From: Lachnospiraceae bacterium
GTDB lineage: Bacteria > Bacillota > Clostridia > Lachnospirales > Lachnospiraceae
Assembly: GCA_014804365.1 (NCBI GenBank)
Contig: JAAUZX010000084.1
Location: 1 to 64,000 of the forward strand
Direction of reading: 5' to 3'
Length of the DNA stretch: 64,000 bases
The number at the start of each line of letters is the position of its first letter. Positions within the stretch are counted from its first letter, which is position 1. Under the pieces are notes generated by a model. That model ran no database searches and had not been told where the DNA came from. It saw nothing but the letters and a program-made list of their open reading frames with translations. Positions 20,979-31,081 of this stretch are shown piece after piece. The translations under genes were made by a program, and so were the position numbers.

Positions 20979-21860
20979 TCATACTGCACTGTTCTGCTTC
21001 TTCAGAAGTTCAAAAAATTCTTCCTGCGGCATAGGCTTCGCATAATAATATCCCTGTACCTGATCACAGCCGATGCTCTGTAGCAGCTCTACCTGCTCCT
21101 TCGTCTCCACACCCTCGGCTAACAATCCCAGCCCCAGCTTCTCGGACATGGAAGCCACCTGCTCCAGAATCATTCTGCCCTTGCCCGACAGCATCATATT
21201 CTCCATGAATTTCTTATCCAGCTTAATCACGTCAAACGGAGTCTCCAGCAGGATATTCAGAGAGGAATACCCGCTTCCGAAATCATCCATCAACAGTGTA
21301 TAGCCCTCCTCTTTCAACTGGAACGCCTTCATGCTCACCTGCTGGTCATCCACTGTCTCCGTAATCTCTAATTCTAACAGCTTCTTAGGGATTCCGGTAT
21401 TTCTGATCAGATCAGACAGCACCTTGATGCATTCATCATCACCTAAATGCATCCGCGAAACATTAACCGAGATCGGACATGTGGTAATCGATAATTCCTC
21501 ACATTTCTTGATAAACCGGCATGCCTCTTCCCATATGTAATAATCGACTTTTCTGATAAATCCGTTTTCCTCAATAATCGGAATAAACTGATCAGGAAAG
21601 ATCATGCCGCGCTCCGGATGCTTCCAACGCACCAGAGCCTCCGCACCGATGATCTCATTCTTGGCAATACTGTACTTAGGCTGGAGATACATCATGAACT
21701 GCCTCTCCGTAATCGCCGTCTGCATGTTCTCCTCAATAAACTTCCTGTTGTACAGTGACTCCTTAAACTGCTCCTTATAGAATAAAATATTGGTGACTAT
21801 ACTGTTCTTGGCTGCCTTCCTCGCCATCGCGGCACGGTCCTCCATCTGCCGCAGCTCCAT
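20979..21860 (-). CDS. EAL-domain protein preceded by the end of a GGDEF domain
   Basis: AEALVRWKHP, SVNVSR, ELEITETV, LLMDDFGSGYSS, KLDKKF, LLAEGVET; N-terminal MELRQMEDRAAMARKAAKNS looks like the last GGDEF helix. Confidence 0.88.
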   Translation of the reverse strand: MELRQMEDRAAMARKAAKNSIVTNILFYKEQFKESLYNRKFIEENMQTAITERQFMMYLQPKYSIAKNEIIGAEALVRWKHPERGMIFPDQFIPIIEENGFIRKVDYYIWEEACRFIKKCEELSITTCPISVNVSRMHLGDDECIKVLSDLIRNTGIPKKLLELEITETVDDQQVSMKAFQLKEEGYTLLMDDFGSGYSSLNILLETPFDVIKLDKKFMENMMLSGKGRMILEQVASMSEKLGLGLLAEGVETKEQVELLQSIGCDQVQGYYYAKPMPQEEFFELLKKQNSAV

Positions 21861-22730
21861 TTACTTATCTTCCACTGTATATACACCGTAAGACATCTGA
21901 AGCTTTACATCCTTATAGCTGCAGATCACGGCATCCAGCTTACGTATAAATTCTTCCAGTTCTTCTTCTTTGTCATATTCCGTCACTACCATAAATACGT
22001 CGCTTCGCAGGTTAACAAAAAACTGATCGGCACGACAGATTTCACCAAGCTTGTCCGCTATAAAGTCCAGAATCTCATCTCCGAATTTCTCACCGTACAA
22101 ATCGTTTACGATCTTGAATTTACGAATATCAAATTGTATAAATCCCACATTCTTTGTTGCGGAATACACGAGATGGTTGGCATTGCGACGAAACCTTCTG
22201 AGTTTGCCGATACTTTTAAGCACACTTTCCATCTCGTCATTTTCCGGTATATCCTGCAGATCAATACTGCTCTTTGCCATGTCGCCGCAGTATTCTTCCA
22301 GCAGTTCATCCAGTATATCAATCGCGACATTAAGCGCTCTGGGACACTTCTTCAGAATCAAACCTTCCTTCCGGATCGCTGCCATACCTTCCGGCTTAGA
22401 TATATCTTCACCCAGAATATCTCTGCAGAATACCTCCCCCTGCATCCGCTCTTCAAACATTCTGATAAACTCTGCCGTCTTCTTATTGCCATAGATTTCA
22501 CGCTCTTTGTCCTGCGCATCATAAAATCCCATGGCTAGTCCCAGCACCAGCAAACCCGCCGTGATACAACCGCAGGTGCCGCCCTGACGCATACCGCCGC
22601 CGAAACATGTACTGATCTTAAAAGCCGTCTTTAAGTCCAGACCGAGTTCCTCCGCATACGCTCCGAATAACGCCTGTGAGCAGTGGTACTGTTGATGCAA
22701 TAACTGCTCCGCCTTCTCTTTGTGTGTCAT
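21861..22730 (-). CDS. C_GCAxxG_C_C redox domain fused to a degenerate GGDEF domain
   Basis: N-terminal YHCSQALFGAY...CFGGGMRQGGTCGCITAG; C-terminal NVGFIQFDIRKFKIVNDLYGEKFGDEIL...FVNLRSDVFMVV. Confidence 0.85.
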   Translation of the reverse strand: MTHKEKAEQLLHQQYHCSQALFGAYAEELGLDLKTAFKISTCFGGGMRQGGTCGCITAGLLVLGLAMGFYDAQDKEREIYGNKKTAEFIRMFEERMQGEVFCRDILGEDISKPEGMAAIRKEGLILKKCPRALNVAIDILDELLEEYCGDMAKSSIDLQDIPENDEMESVLKSIGKLRRFRRNANHLVYSATKNVGFIQFDIRKFKIVNDLYGEKFGDEILDFIADKLGEICRADQFFVNLRSDVFMVVTEYDKEEELEEFIRKLDAVICSYKDVKLQMSYGVYTVEDK

Positions 22731-22856
22731 ATAATACCCCGTTTCTGCAGCCGGCCATGCCGGCTATTCTTTGCTCCGCATTTATGATAACCCTGTTTAT
22801 GCTTATGTAATATACTTAGCCATATTCTATCAAATAATGAGACAATTGTGAAGTCA

Positions 22857-22906
22857 AAAAACCCGTTTCCATTAGTATATTTCACCTAAAAGAAACGGGT
22901 TTTCTT
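22857..22906. terminator. Rho-independent terminator for the GH94 gene
   Basis: AAAACCCGTTTC...GAAACGGGTTTTC hairpin with flanking A/T runs. Confidence 0.8.
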
Positions 22907-22922
22907 TAAGTTAATTATGCAT

Positions 22923-25337
22923 TTACGACATGATCAATTCAATTTCAGACTGCTCCTTTAAGAATTCGTCCGGAATATAATTTCCTTCCATTTCTCTTCC
23001 ATTTACTATAAGTTTCCTGCATCCTGACTCCGCATGTCCCGGGTTTTTGACTACAATATGCAGGTGGTTCCCTCTGAAATCTTTCTCAATTTCAAATACT
23101 TCCCATTCCTTCGGAATCGAAGGCGCTATCCTGAGTCCATAGAAATCAGGGCGCATGCCCAATATTCCTTCTACGCATCCTACCATAACCGTAGATGCGG
23201 TTCCTGTCAGCCAGTGCACATGAGACCGTCCGAAATGCGGACTGGCCTTACCTTCCGTAAACTGCCCGTAACAATACGGCTCCAGCCTGCGTATCTCCAC
23301 TCTGTCATTCTGCGCTGCCGGGGCGTTTTCTATAAAATATGTATACGCACGATCCCCATGCCCCCTAAGCGCCTCTGCAAGAATGATCCAGCCCTGTGAC
23401 TGTGAAAAAATACCTGAGTTTTCTTTCGTTCCCGGATTATAAATCACTGCAAGTGCACCGTCAAAAGCATGCTCATGATACGGCGGATCCATTAAGATCG
23501 CTCCATATTCCGTATTCAATCTACGGAATACCGTATCCAATGCCGCATCCGCCTGCTCATCCGTGGCCAATCCGCTGATCACTGCCCAACTCTGGGGATT
23601 TAACCACATATTTGCTTCCAGATCGGTACGTTTCCCGATAACTTCACCTTTTTCCGTAAATCCCCTTATAAATCTGTCTTCGTTCCAGCAAAGTTCCTGT
23701 ATGATCGATCCGAGTTTCTCCTGTTTCTCATCCAGATAACCTATATAATCCTGATCTTCTTTATATGCAGCAAACTTCTTCATAACTGTCATGGCATAAT
23801 AAAACTGCAGTGCCACGAAAGAAGATTCCCCGTCCTTGCCAAGCCTTAAGCAGTCATTCCAATCCGCGTACAATCCGGCGGGCATACCATGGATTCCCAA
23901 ATGATTCATGGAAAAATCGATGGCACGTTTCAGATGTTCATATACTGTACCTTCGTCCTTATTCGCAAAGGGAATAACCTCGTCAATAAAGGAAAGATCT
24001 CCTGCTTCGGAAACATATTTATAAACCGTCGGAAACAACCACAGAGCATCATCCGCCCGGTATGCGGGATGTCCTGTTTCCTGTACATAGGACGGATCAG
24101 CCGGCGTATCCTCATGTCCTGCGTTATGGGTAAACTTCACAAGAGGCAGGCCACCGCCGTTATCCACCTGCGCTGAAAGCATGAAACGAATCTTCTCCAC
24201 TGCCATTTCCGGCGCAAGATGGATCACACCCTGAATATCCTGCACCGTATCACGGTATCCGTATCCGTTTCGAAGACCGCAATAGATAAAGGAAGCCGCA
24301 CGTGACCATATAAATGTCATAAAGCAGTTATAAGCATTCCATGTATTGATCATGGTATCAAATTCCGGACTAGGTGTTTTCACCTGAAAATGAGAGAGCT
24401 TCCCATGCCAATAGGAGATCAATTCCTCCAGCTCTTTCCCGCATGTCTCTTCGGGATTCTGATACCGTTCCAAAATACTCTCTGCTTCTGCATTCTCTTT
24501 CATACCCAGAACAAATGCTATGCTCTTCGTCTCTCCCGGTGCTAATGAAATCTGAGCGGAAAGAGCTCCGCATCCATTTTCATTATAATTAAGTTCTCCG
24601 CCGAGATCTCCCCGAATCACGCCCTCAGGATTGCCATAACCATGATAACGCCCAAGGAACTTTTCTTTATCTCCGCAAAATGAGGAAACTTCAGCTCCTG
24701 CCAGACCAAAAAAGCGTTCAATAACAGTTTTGTTATCTACGTCCTCACCTTCCTCCAAAGTATCCAGATTACCATGGATCATCTGACAAATCCGATTTCC
24801 CTTAAAAGCTGTCCTGGTAATAAACTGCGAATACTGTAAATTCACCTGATCATGTTCATAATTATTAACATTGGTAAACTCTGCGTATCCTGTAATCGTC
24901 AGACTTCTTGCTTCCTTAGAAAGATTCGTCACTTTCAGATTCCAAACCTCATAGGATCTGTCCAACGGAACATAATATAAAGCCTCCGAATGAATATCAC
25001 CGTAATCCGCATTCATCCTGGTATATGCCGTTCCATGGCGGCATTCGCTTTTATAATCTGCAAGATCCTTTCCGACCGGCTGCCACGATGCAGACCAATA
25101 ATCCTTACTCGCGTTATCACGGATATAAATGTAACGTCCGGGCTGATCGAAATTATTAAAAACATAACGCAGAATCCTGCCGTTGGCACCGGATTTCGCA
25201 AAGCTGTATCCGCCGGAATTATTAGAAATAATAGCGCCATACTCCGGAGAGCCAAGATAATTCGCCCAGGGTGCCGGTGTATCCGGCCTGTCAATTACAT
25301 ATTCACGTTTCGCATCATCAAAATAACCAAACTTCAT
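22923..25337 (-). CDS. GH94 glycoside phosphorylase (cellobiose phosphorylase-like)
   Basis: MKFGYFDDAKREYVIDRPDTPAPWANYLG, GYGYRDTVQDIQG, ADWNDCLRLG; 804 aa. Confidence 0.9.
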   Translation of the reverse strand: MKFGYFDDAKREYVIDRPDTPAPWANYLGSPEYGAIISNNSGGYSFAKSGANGRILRYVFNNFDQPGRYIYIRDNASKDYWSASWQPVGKDLADYKSECRHGTAYTRMNADYGDIHSEALYYVPLDRSYEVWNLKVTNLSKEARSLTITGYAEFTNVNNYEHDQVNLQYSQFITRTAFKGNRICQMIHGNLDTLEEGEDVDNKTVIERFFGLAGAEVSSFCGDKEKFLGRYHGYGNPEGVIRGDLGGELNYNENGCGALSAQISLAPGETKSIAFVLGMKENAEAESILERYQNPEETCGKELEELISYWHGKLSHFQVKTPSPEFDTMINTWNAYNCFMTFIWSRAASFIYCGLRNGYGYRDTVQDIQGVIHLAPEMAVEKIRFMLSAQVDNGGGLPLVKFTHNAGHEDTPADPSYVQETGHPAYRADDALWLFPTVYKYVSEAGDLSFIDEVIPFANKDEGTVYEHLKRAIDFSMNHLGIHGMPAGLYADWNDCLRLGKDGESSFVALQFYYAMTVMKKFAAYKEDQDYIGYLDEKQEKLGSIIQELCWNEDRFIRGFTEKGEVIGKRTDLEANMWLNPQSWAVISGLATDEQADAALDTVFRRLNTEYGAILMDPPYHEHAFDGALAVIYNPGTKENSGIFSQSQGWIILAEALRGHGDRAYTYFIENAPAAQNDRVEIRRLEPYCYGQFTEGKASPHFGRSHVHWLTGTASTVMVGCVEGILGMRPDFYGLRIAPSIPKEWEVFEIEKDFRGNHLHIVVKNPGHAESGCRKLIVNGREMEGNYIPDEFLKEQSEIELIMS

Positions 25338-25339
25338 AC

Positions 25340-25438
25340 TTATTCTCCTCCCTCATTTCTGCCGCAGGACACAGTAAACGGGATAATTGCACCCACCGTA
25401 AGAATTGCCATTGTTTTTTTCCATAAGTTCTTTCTCAT
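25340..25438 (-). CDS. 32-aa lipoprotein-signal peptide ORF (truncated solute-binding protein or leader)
   Basis: MRKNLWKKTMAILTVGAIIPFTVSCGRNEGGE*; lipobox TVSC; 3' end contains the GGGAGGAG RBS of the GH94 gene. Confidence 0.55.
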   Translation of the reverse strand: MRKNLWKKTMAILTVGAIIPFTVSCGRNEGGE

Positions 25439-25636
25439 ATTAACCCCTTTCGTTTCCGCTTCTACGATTATGTCAGAATTATAATCTGATATCCGCCTTC
25501 AATATACAAGATTGTATACAAAAATGTCAGATTCATGATATATAACAAAAGCAAGCCGGAAAGTCCTTGTCAATCTGTTATTTTGCAGACTTTCCGAACT
25601 TACAAGCGCATAAACATTTGCCCCAAACGCAACAAC

Positions 25637-25668
25637 CCGAATCTACATTAATGTACATTCGGGTTTTA
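25637..25668. terminator. Hairpin downstream of the coiled-coil ORF
   Basis: AACCCGAATCTACATTAATGTACATTCGGGTT near-perfect palindrome followed by T's. Confidence 0.65.
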
Positions 25669-25683
25669 AGGTATCTTTCAGTA

Positions 25684-25971
25684 TTATATTTGCCTATCCG
25701 TTTCGGCTAAACCGGCTCTCAGTCTCTCTATCTGGCTATCTTTTTCACTAAGGCTTTTTTTCAGTGCAGCAATTTGTTCATCATTTTCATCTAAGTACCC
25801 TTCCAGCTCCACAATCAGCCTGTCTTTAGCATTAAAACATTGTTCCAATATATAAATCTTCTCAGTCATCTCAGTAATTTGTTCTTCCAATTGCTTTTGT
25901 TTCTGACTTTGCACAAGCAATAGCTCAAGCAATTCCTGCCGCTTTAGCTCTGATAACTCTTTCTCAGTCAT
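25684..25971 (-). CDS. Small coiled-coil protein
   Basis: Heptad-rich KQLEEQITEMTEKIYILEQCFNAKDRLIVELEGYLDENDEQIAALKKSLSEKDSQIERL. Confidence 0.6.
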   Translation of the reverse strand: MTEKELSELKRQELLELLLVQSQKQKQLEEQITEMTEKIYILEQCFNAKDRLIVELEGYLDENDEQIAALKKSLSEKDSQIERLRAGLAETDRQI

Positions 25972-26124
25972 GGCACCTTTCTCCTTTAGCGTCTATCCTA
26001 AAAATGCACTACTTACACTTACCCATACAAATTCTACTAATTTCTTCAAGGCACGTATATTAAAAAGGTGCACAAAATGATAAAAAGATGACATAGAATA
26101 TTAATGTTATAAATTTGCAATAAA

Positions 26125-26162
26125 AAAAGGATATCAAAGGAACTTAATCCCTTGATACCCCT
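26125..26162 (-). terminator. Rho-independent terminator after tpiA
   Basis: Minus strand GGTATCAAGGG-ATTAAGTT-CCTTTGATATCC then TTTTTTTA. Confidence 0.8.
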
Positions 26163-26205
26163 GTTTCATCGCTTTTTTTAACGATCAGCTTATGCGATTA
26201 TCTTA

Positions 26206-26955
26206 TTATTTATAGTTTACGATCTTACCGAAGTCAGCCTTCAAAGAAGCTCCGCCTACCAGACCGCCATCGATATCAGGCTGTGCGAACAGCTCTGCCG
26301 CATTGCCGGCATTCACGGAACCACCGTACTGGATACGAACTGCGTCAGCGGTAGCTGCATCGTAGATCTCTGCGATACACTCACGGATTCCCTTACATAC
26401 TTCCTCAGCCTGCTCTGTAGTAGCTGTCTTACCTGTGCCGATCGCCCAGATAGGCTCGTATGCGATCACCATGCTCTTCACCTGATCTGCTGTGATCTCT
26501 GTGAGGTCAGATTTGATCTGCAGTCTGATCCAGTCCATGGTAACACCCATCTCTCTCTGCTCTAATGTCTCACCACAGCAAAGAATCGGTGTAAGACCTG
26601 CCTCGAAAGCTTTCTTTACTTTCTTGTTCAGTAAAGCGTCGTCCTCTTTGAAATAATCACGTCTCTCGGAGTGTCCGATGATAACATACTTAGCGCCGGC
26701 ATCTTTGATCATAGCTGCGGAGATCTCGCCTGTATATGCGCCCTTCTCCTCGAAGTACATATTCTCTGCGCCAACTTCTACGTTAGTGCCTTTAACAGCC
26801 TCTACAACCGGTACGATGTCGATTGCGGGTACGCAGTATACAACATCTACATCATCGGATTTTACCAGATCTTTCAACTCATCACATAACTTTACCGCCT
26901 CGCTGGGAGTCATATTCATCTTCCAGTTGCCGGCTACAATTTTCTTTCTTGCCAT
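26206..26955 (-). CDS. tpiA: Triose-phosphate isomerase
   Basis: [52 protein letters not shown]. Confidence 0.98.
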   Translation of the reverse strand: MARKKIVAGNWKMNMTPSEAVKLCDELKDLVKSDDVDVVYCVPAIDIVPVVEAVKGTNVEVGAENMYFEEKGAYTGEISAAMIKDAGAKYVIIGHSERRDYFKEDDALLNKKVKKAFEAGLTPILCCGETLEQREMGVTMDWIRLQIKSDLTEITADQVKSMVIAYEPIWAIGTGKTATTEQAEEVCKGIRECIAEIYDAATADAVRIQYGGSVNAGNAAELFAQPDIDGGLVGGASLKADFGKIVNYK

Positions 26956-26985
26956 TGTGTTGTTCTCCTTATTTTCTATTCTGTT

Positions 26986-28218
26986 TTATTTGTCGTCTGC
27001 AGCAACTACGCCGGGAAGTGCTTTGCCCTCTAAGAACTCAAGGGAAGCGCCGCCGCCTGTGGAGATGTGAGACATCTTATCAGCAAAACCTAACTGGTTT
27101 ACTGCTGCTGCACTGTCGCCGCCGCCGATAATCGTTGTTGCGGAAGTCTCAGCCAAAGATTTTGCTACCGCAATCGTACCTTTTGCAAGAATCGGGTTCT
27201 CGAATACGCCCATCGGTCCGTTCCATACTACTGTCTTAGCAGACTTCACAGCGTCAGCATACAGCTCAGCCGTCTTCGTACCGATATCCAGACCTTCCTT
27301 ATCAGCCGGAATCTTGTCAGCATCTACTACTTCTACTTCGATCTCAGCATCGATCGGGTTCGGGAAACCTGCTGCTACTGTTGTGTCGATCGGAAGAAGC
27401 AGCTTCTTGCCCAGCTTCTCAGCCTTAGCCATCATCTCTTTACAGTAATCAAGTTTCTCATCGTCTACTAAGGAGTTACCGATCTCCATTCCCTGAGCCT
27501 TCAGGAAAGTGAACGCCATACCGCCGCCGATGATCAATGTATCACATTTCTCAAGCAGGTTGTTGATAACGTTCAACTTATCAGCTACCTTAGCGCCGCC
27601 GAGGATCGCTACGAAAGGTCTTACCGGATTTTCAACCGCATTTCCTAAGAAATCGATCTCTTTCTGCATTAAGTAACCTACTGCGTTCTCGCCGCCTTTT
27701 TCGGAGATATATTTTGTAACAACAGCTACGGATGCATGCGCTCTATGTGCGGAGCCAAAAGCGTCACATACATAAACATCTGCCAGATCTGCCAGTTCCT
27801 TAGCGAAAGCCTCTCCGGCATCTGCAGGCTTGGTCTCTTCTTTGCCACGGAAACGGGTATTCTGAAGAAGTACAACATCACCTTCGTTCATAGCCGCTAC
27901 TGCTGCTGTAGCCGCCTCACCTGTTACATTGTAGTCCGCTACGAAATTAACAGGCTTACCCAATTTCTCGGAAAGTCTCTCTGCAACAGGTGCAAGGGAC
28001 TCGCCCTCGTTCGGGCCGTTCTTAACCTTACCTAAGTGAGAACAGAGAATAACCTTACCGCCGTCAGCGATCAGCTTATTGATCGTAGGAAGCGCTGCAA
28101 CGATACGTGTCTCGTCAGTAATCTTGCCTTCCTTCAAAGGTACGTTAAAGTCGCATCTTACAAGAACGCGTTTTCCTTTAACATTAATGTCGTCTACAGT
28201 TTTCTTATTTAATGCCAT
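26986..28218 (-). CDS. pgk: Phosphoglycerate kinase
   Basis: [28 protein letters not shown]...; AGGAGGG RBS supports the ATG at 28218. Confidence 0.98.
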   Translation of the reverse strand: MALNKKTVDDINVKGKRVLVRCDFNVPLKEGKITDETRIVAALPTINKLIADGGKVILCSHLGKVKNGPNEGESLAPVAERLSEKLGKPVNFVADYNVTGEAATAAVAAMNEGDVVLLQNTRFRGKEETKPADAGEAFAKELADLADVYVCDAFGSAHRAHASVAVVTKYISEKGGENAVGYLMQKEIDFLGNAVENPVRPFVAILGGAKVADKLNVINNLLEKCDTLIIGGGMAFTFLKAQGMEIGNSLVDDEKLDYCKEMMAKAEKLGKKLLLPIDTTVAAGFPNPIDAEIEVEVVDADKIPADKEGLDIGTKTAELYADAVKSAKTVVWNGPMGVFENPILAKGTIAVAKSLAETSATTIIGGGDSAAAVNQLGFADKMSHISTGGGASLEFLEGKALPGVVAADDK

Positions 28219-28302
28219 TTGTATAACCCTCCTAATATATTTTTTGAAAGAAGAGACCCGGCCCAACGGCCGAGCCTCTATCATTTACCTCTTATATACT
28301 TT

Positions 28303-28359
28303 CGAGTTTGCCGAGATGCGAAGCATCTCATAAGCAATATCTCGCAATCGAGCTCTGCT
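28303..28359 (+). repeat. Dispersed hairpin repeat, variant copy A'
   Basis: CGAGTTTGC then inserted GAGATGC-GAA-GCATCTC hairpin, then GCAATATCTCGCAA. Confidence 0.6.
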
Positions 28360-28385
28360 CAATTTGTTAATCCTCTAACTGTTTT

Positions 28386-28436
28386 CGAGTTTGCGAAGCA
28401 AATCTCGCAGAGTTAATTCCGAAGGAATTTACTCTT
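28386..28436 (+). repeat. Dispersed two-hairpin repeat, copy A (abuts gap stop codon)
   Basis: CGAGTTTGC-GAA-GCAAATCTCGCAGAGTTAATTCC-GAA-GGAATTTACTCTT. Confidence 0.8.
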
Positions 28437-29436
28437 ATGCTAACTCAGAGAAGTACTTGATTGTACGAACCATCTGAGATGTGTAGCTGTTCTCGTTGTC
28501 ATACCAGGAAACAACCTGTACCAGATTGTCTTCGCCAACCATGGTCTGTGTTGCGTCGAAGATAGAGCCGTATGTGCTTCCAACGATATCGGAAGATACG
28601 ATCTCGTCCTCATTGTATCCGAAGGACTCTGTAGCTGCTGCTTTCATAGCTGCATTGATCTCTTCCTTGGTTACGGACTTCTCAACAGTTGCTACAAGGA
28701 TTGTTGTAGAACCTGTAGGAGTAGGAACACGCTGTGCGGAACCGATCAATTTGCCGTTCAGCTCAGGAATAACCAGACCGATAGCTTTAGCAGCACCTGT
28801 GCTGTTAGGAACGATATTTACAGCGCCAGCGCGGGATCTTCTAAGGTCACCCTTTCTCTGAGGACCGTCAAGGATCATCTGATCACCTGTGTATGCATGG
28901 ATCGTGCTCATGATACCGGACTTAATGCCTGCCAGATCATTCAGTGCCTTAGCCATAGGAGCCAAGCAGTTTGTTGTACAGGAAGCTGCAGAAATGATTG
29001 TATCTTCAGCCTTCAGTGTCTCATGGTTTACATTGTAAACGATTGTAGGAAGGTCATTACCTGCGGGTGCAGAAATAACTACTTTTCTAGCGCCGGCATT
29101 GATATGTGCCTGTGCTTTCTCTTTGCTTGTATAGAAACCGGAACACTCTAATACAACGTCTACCTTAAGCTCACCCCAAGGGCAGTTATTTGCATCGGGC
29201 TCTTTGTAGATCTTAAGTGTCTTGCCATCAACTGTGATGGTATCTTCGCCTGCGGATACGGTATCTGCCAGAGCATATTTACCCTGAGAAGAATCATACT
29301 TTAACAAGTGCGCCAACATCTTAGGGCTTGTTAAATCATTGATTGCTACAACTTCATATCCTTCTGCACCAAACATCTGTCTGAATGCAAGACGACCGAT
29401 ACGGCCAAAACCATTAATTGCTACTCTTACTGCCAT
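28435..29436 (-). CDS. gap: Glyceraldehyde-3-phosphate dehydrogenase, type I
   Basis: [47 protein letters not shown]. Confidence 0.98.
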   Translation of the reverse strand: MAVRVAINGFGRIGRLAFRQMFGAEGYEVVAINDLTSPKMLAHLLKYDSSQGKYALADTVSAGEDTITVDGKTLKIYKEPDANNCPWGELKVDVVLECSGFYTSKEKAQAHINAGARKVVISAPAGNDLPTIVYNVNHETLKAEDTIISAASCTTNCLAPMAKALNDLAGIKSGIMSTIHAYTGDQMILDGPQRKGDLRRSRAGAVNIVPNSTGAAKAIGLVIPELNGKLIGSAQRVPTPTGSTTILVATVEKSVTKEEINAAMKAAATESFGYNEDEIVSSDIVGSTYGSIFDATQTMVGEDNLVQVVSWYDNENSYTSQMVRTIKYFSELA

Positions 29437-29787
29437 TTTTAGTCCCTCCTAAATAATGTTTTTTTATATAATTTTACCCTTCCGCATGCGCATCATTCAC
29501 ATGGAATTGGTAAAATTTAGTCAGCACGTTTATTTTACCTAATTTGTCCCAAAAATTCAAGATGTAATTCGAAAATAATTGAGAATAATTGTAAATTCCA
29601 TGAGGTTCATATCAGAAAACACAATTGTTTTTATCGCCGAAATCAGTTATAGTAAATGAGGCTATGACTGAACCGATCAGATCATACCGGAAATTCAGGA
29701 ATTTTTTCTGTTTGGATTCGAGTATCATAAAGCGCTTGAATCCTATACACCCATACAATTGCAAAGTACGATTACAAGGAGGTCACT

Positions 29788-30606
29788 ATGCCGATCACAA
29801 CAGATTATCATTTACATTCCTCTTTCTCAGGCGATTCGAGCACCCCTATGGAAGAGATGATCAAAAAAGGTATCGAAGCCGGTCTGACACATATGTGTTT
29901 TACGGAACACAATGACTTCGACTATCCTGAAAACGAACGGGATCCTGCCGGAAAGTTTGAATTAAATCCGGACTCATATCTGTATGATTTTCTGAAGCTC
30001 AGAGAAAAATACGCCGGTCAGATCACGCTCTGCTTCGGCGTTGAATTGGGAATGCAGCCCCACTTATCCCGAAAAAATGCTGCCTTCGCCAAGGAGCATG
30101 ACTATGATTTTATCATCGCTTCCTCCCACATCTGTAACGGAAAAGACCCCTACTACCCTTCCTTCTATGAGGGAAGAACACAGCTCGAAGCATATCGGGA
30201 ATATTTTGAATCGATTCTCGATAATCTGAAATCATACAGCAATTTCGATGTATATGGCCATCTGGACTATGTAGTACGCTATGGTCCGACAAAGGACGAG
30301 GGATACTCCTACGAAGCGTACCGCGATATCTTTGACCGGATACTTGAAAAGATTATCTCTATGGAAAAAGGCATTGAGATCAATACCGCGGGACTCGCCA
30401 AGGGTCTTCGCTGTGCGAATCCATGCATCGGAGTACTCAAGCGCTACCGTGAATTAGGCGGCGAGATCATCACTGTCGGTTCCGACGCACATAAACCGGA
30501 ACAAATCGCTTACGCCTTCGACCACGCCGCAGATATATTGAAAGAGTGTGGTTTCAGGTACTATACAACCTTTGAAAAGCGTAGTCCTTCGTTTCATAAA
30601 TTATAA
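29788..30606 (+). CDS. PHP-domain histidinol-phosphatase family protein
   Basis: MPITTDYHLHSSFSGDSSTPMEEM, FTEHNDFD, ASSHICN, VGSDAHKPEQIA. Confidence 0.88.
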   Translation: MPITTDYHLHSSFSGDSSTPMEEMIKKGIEAGLTHMCFTEHNDFDYPENERDPAGKFELNPDSYLYDFLKLREKYAGQITLCFGVELGMQPHLSRKNAAFAKEHDYDFIIASSHICNGKDPYYPSFYEGRTQLEAYREYFESILDNLKSYSNFDVYGHLDYVVRYGPTKDEGYSYEAYRDIFDRILEKIISMEKGIEINTAGLAKGLRCANPCIGVLKRYRELGGEIITVGSDAHKPEQIAYAFDHAADILKECGFRYYTTFEKRSPSFHKL

Positions 30607-30687
30607 CAGTATGCCTTTAGAATTTAACTATTCATTCCGATAAATAAAATGAACAGTTTCGACTTTTTAAGAACAGGAGTATCGGTT

Positions 30688-30933
30688 ATGGATGAAATCA
30701 CAGCGATGAAACAAGTATTAGATTCTATGGAAGATGTTGTGCGGCTGCGCAGTCAGGCAAGAGCCGAGCGCCGGGCCGAAGAAGCCGAAGCGCAGAGACG
30801 GGATTTTCAGGAAAAACTACAACGGGCTGCCGCCAGTAAAATAGAACTCGACAGCATATCCTCCGGCGTAAAAGGCAAACAGGATGCCGTACAGCGCGAT
30901 CAGCTGATCGGACTGATGATGGCAGGATTCTAA
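30688..30933 (+). CDS. Small conserved hypothetical protein
   Basis: RBS-supported ATG (GGAG, about 8 nt upstream) at 30688: MDEITAMKQVLDSMEDVVRLRSQARAERRAEEAEAQRRD. Confidence 0.6.
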   Translation: MDEITAMKQVLDSMEDVVRLRSQARAERRAEEAEAQRRDFQEKLQRAAASKIELDSISSGVKGKQDAVQRDQLIGLMMAGF

Positions 30934-30956
30934 GTTTTCATAATTAAATATGGTAA

Positions 30957-30996
30957 AAAAGGATGGACATCTGCAAGTGATATCCATCCTTTTTAA
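30957..30996. terminator. Bidirectional terminator
   Basis: AAAAAAGGATGGA...TCCATCCTTTTT. Confidence 0.8.
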
Positions 30997-31025
30997 ATTA
31001 TAAAGCAAATTCCCCGAGTATATTC

Positions 31026-31081
31026 CGAGTTTGCAAAGCAAATCCCGCAAGGTAAATCTGCTTCGCAGATTTACCTTTTTT
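31026..31081 (+). repeat. Dispersed two-hairpin repeat, copy B
   Basis: CGAGTTTGC-AAA-GCAAATCCCGCAAGGTAAATCTGC-TTC-GCAGATTTACCTTTTTT, abutting the stop codon of the minus-strand gene. Confidence 0.8.

Noticed and set aside
24990-25484. 164-aa plus ORF over the GH94 gene start
   Set aside because: Antisense to GH94; no RBS or family signature.
25550-25610. CGGAAAGTC...GACTTTCCG inverted repeat as a possible mobile-element end
   Set aside because: Simple hairpin with a long loop; no transposase or partner end found.
29625-29915. 96-aa plus ORF before and overlapping the PHP gene
   Set aside because: Overlaps the RBS and start of the well supported PHP-domain gene in another frame.
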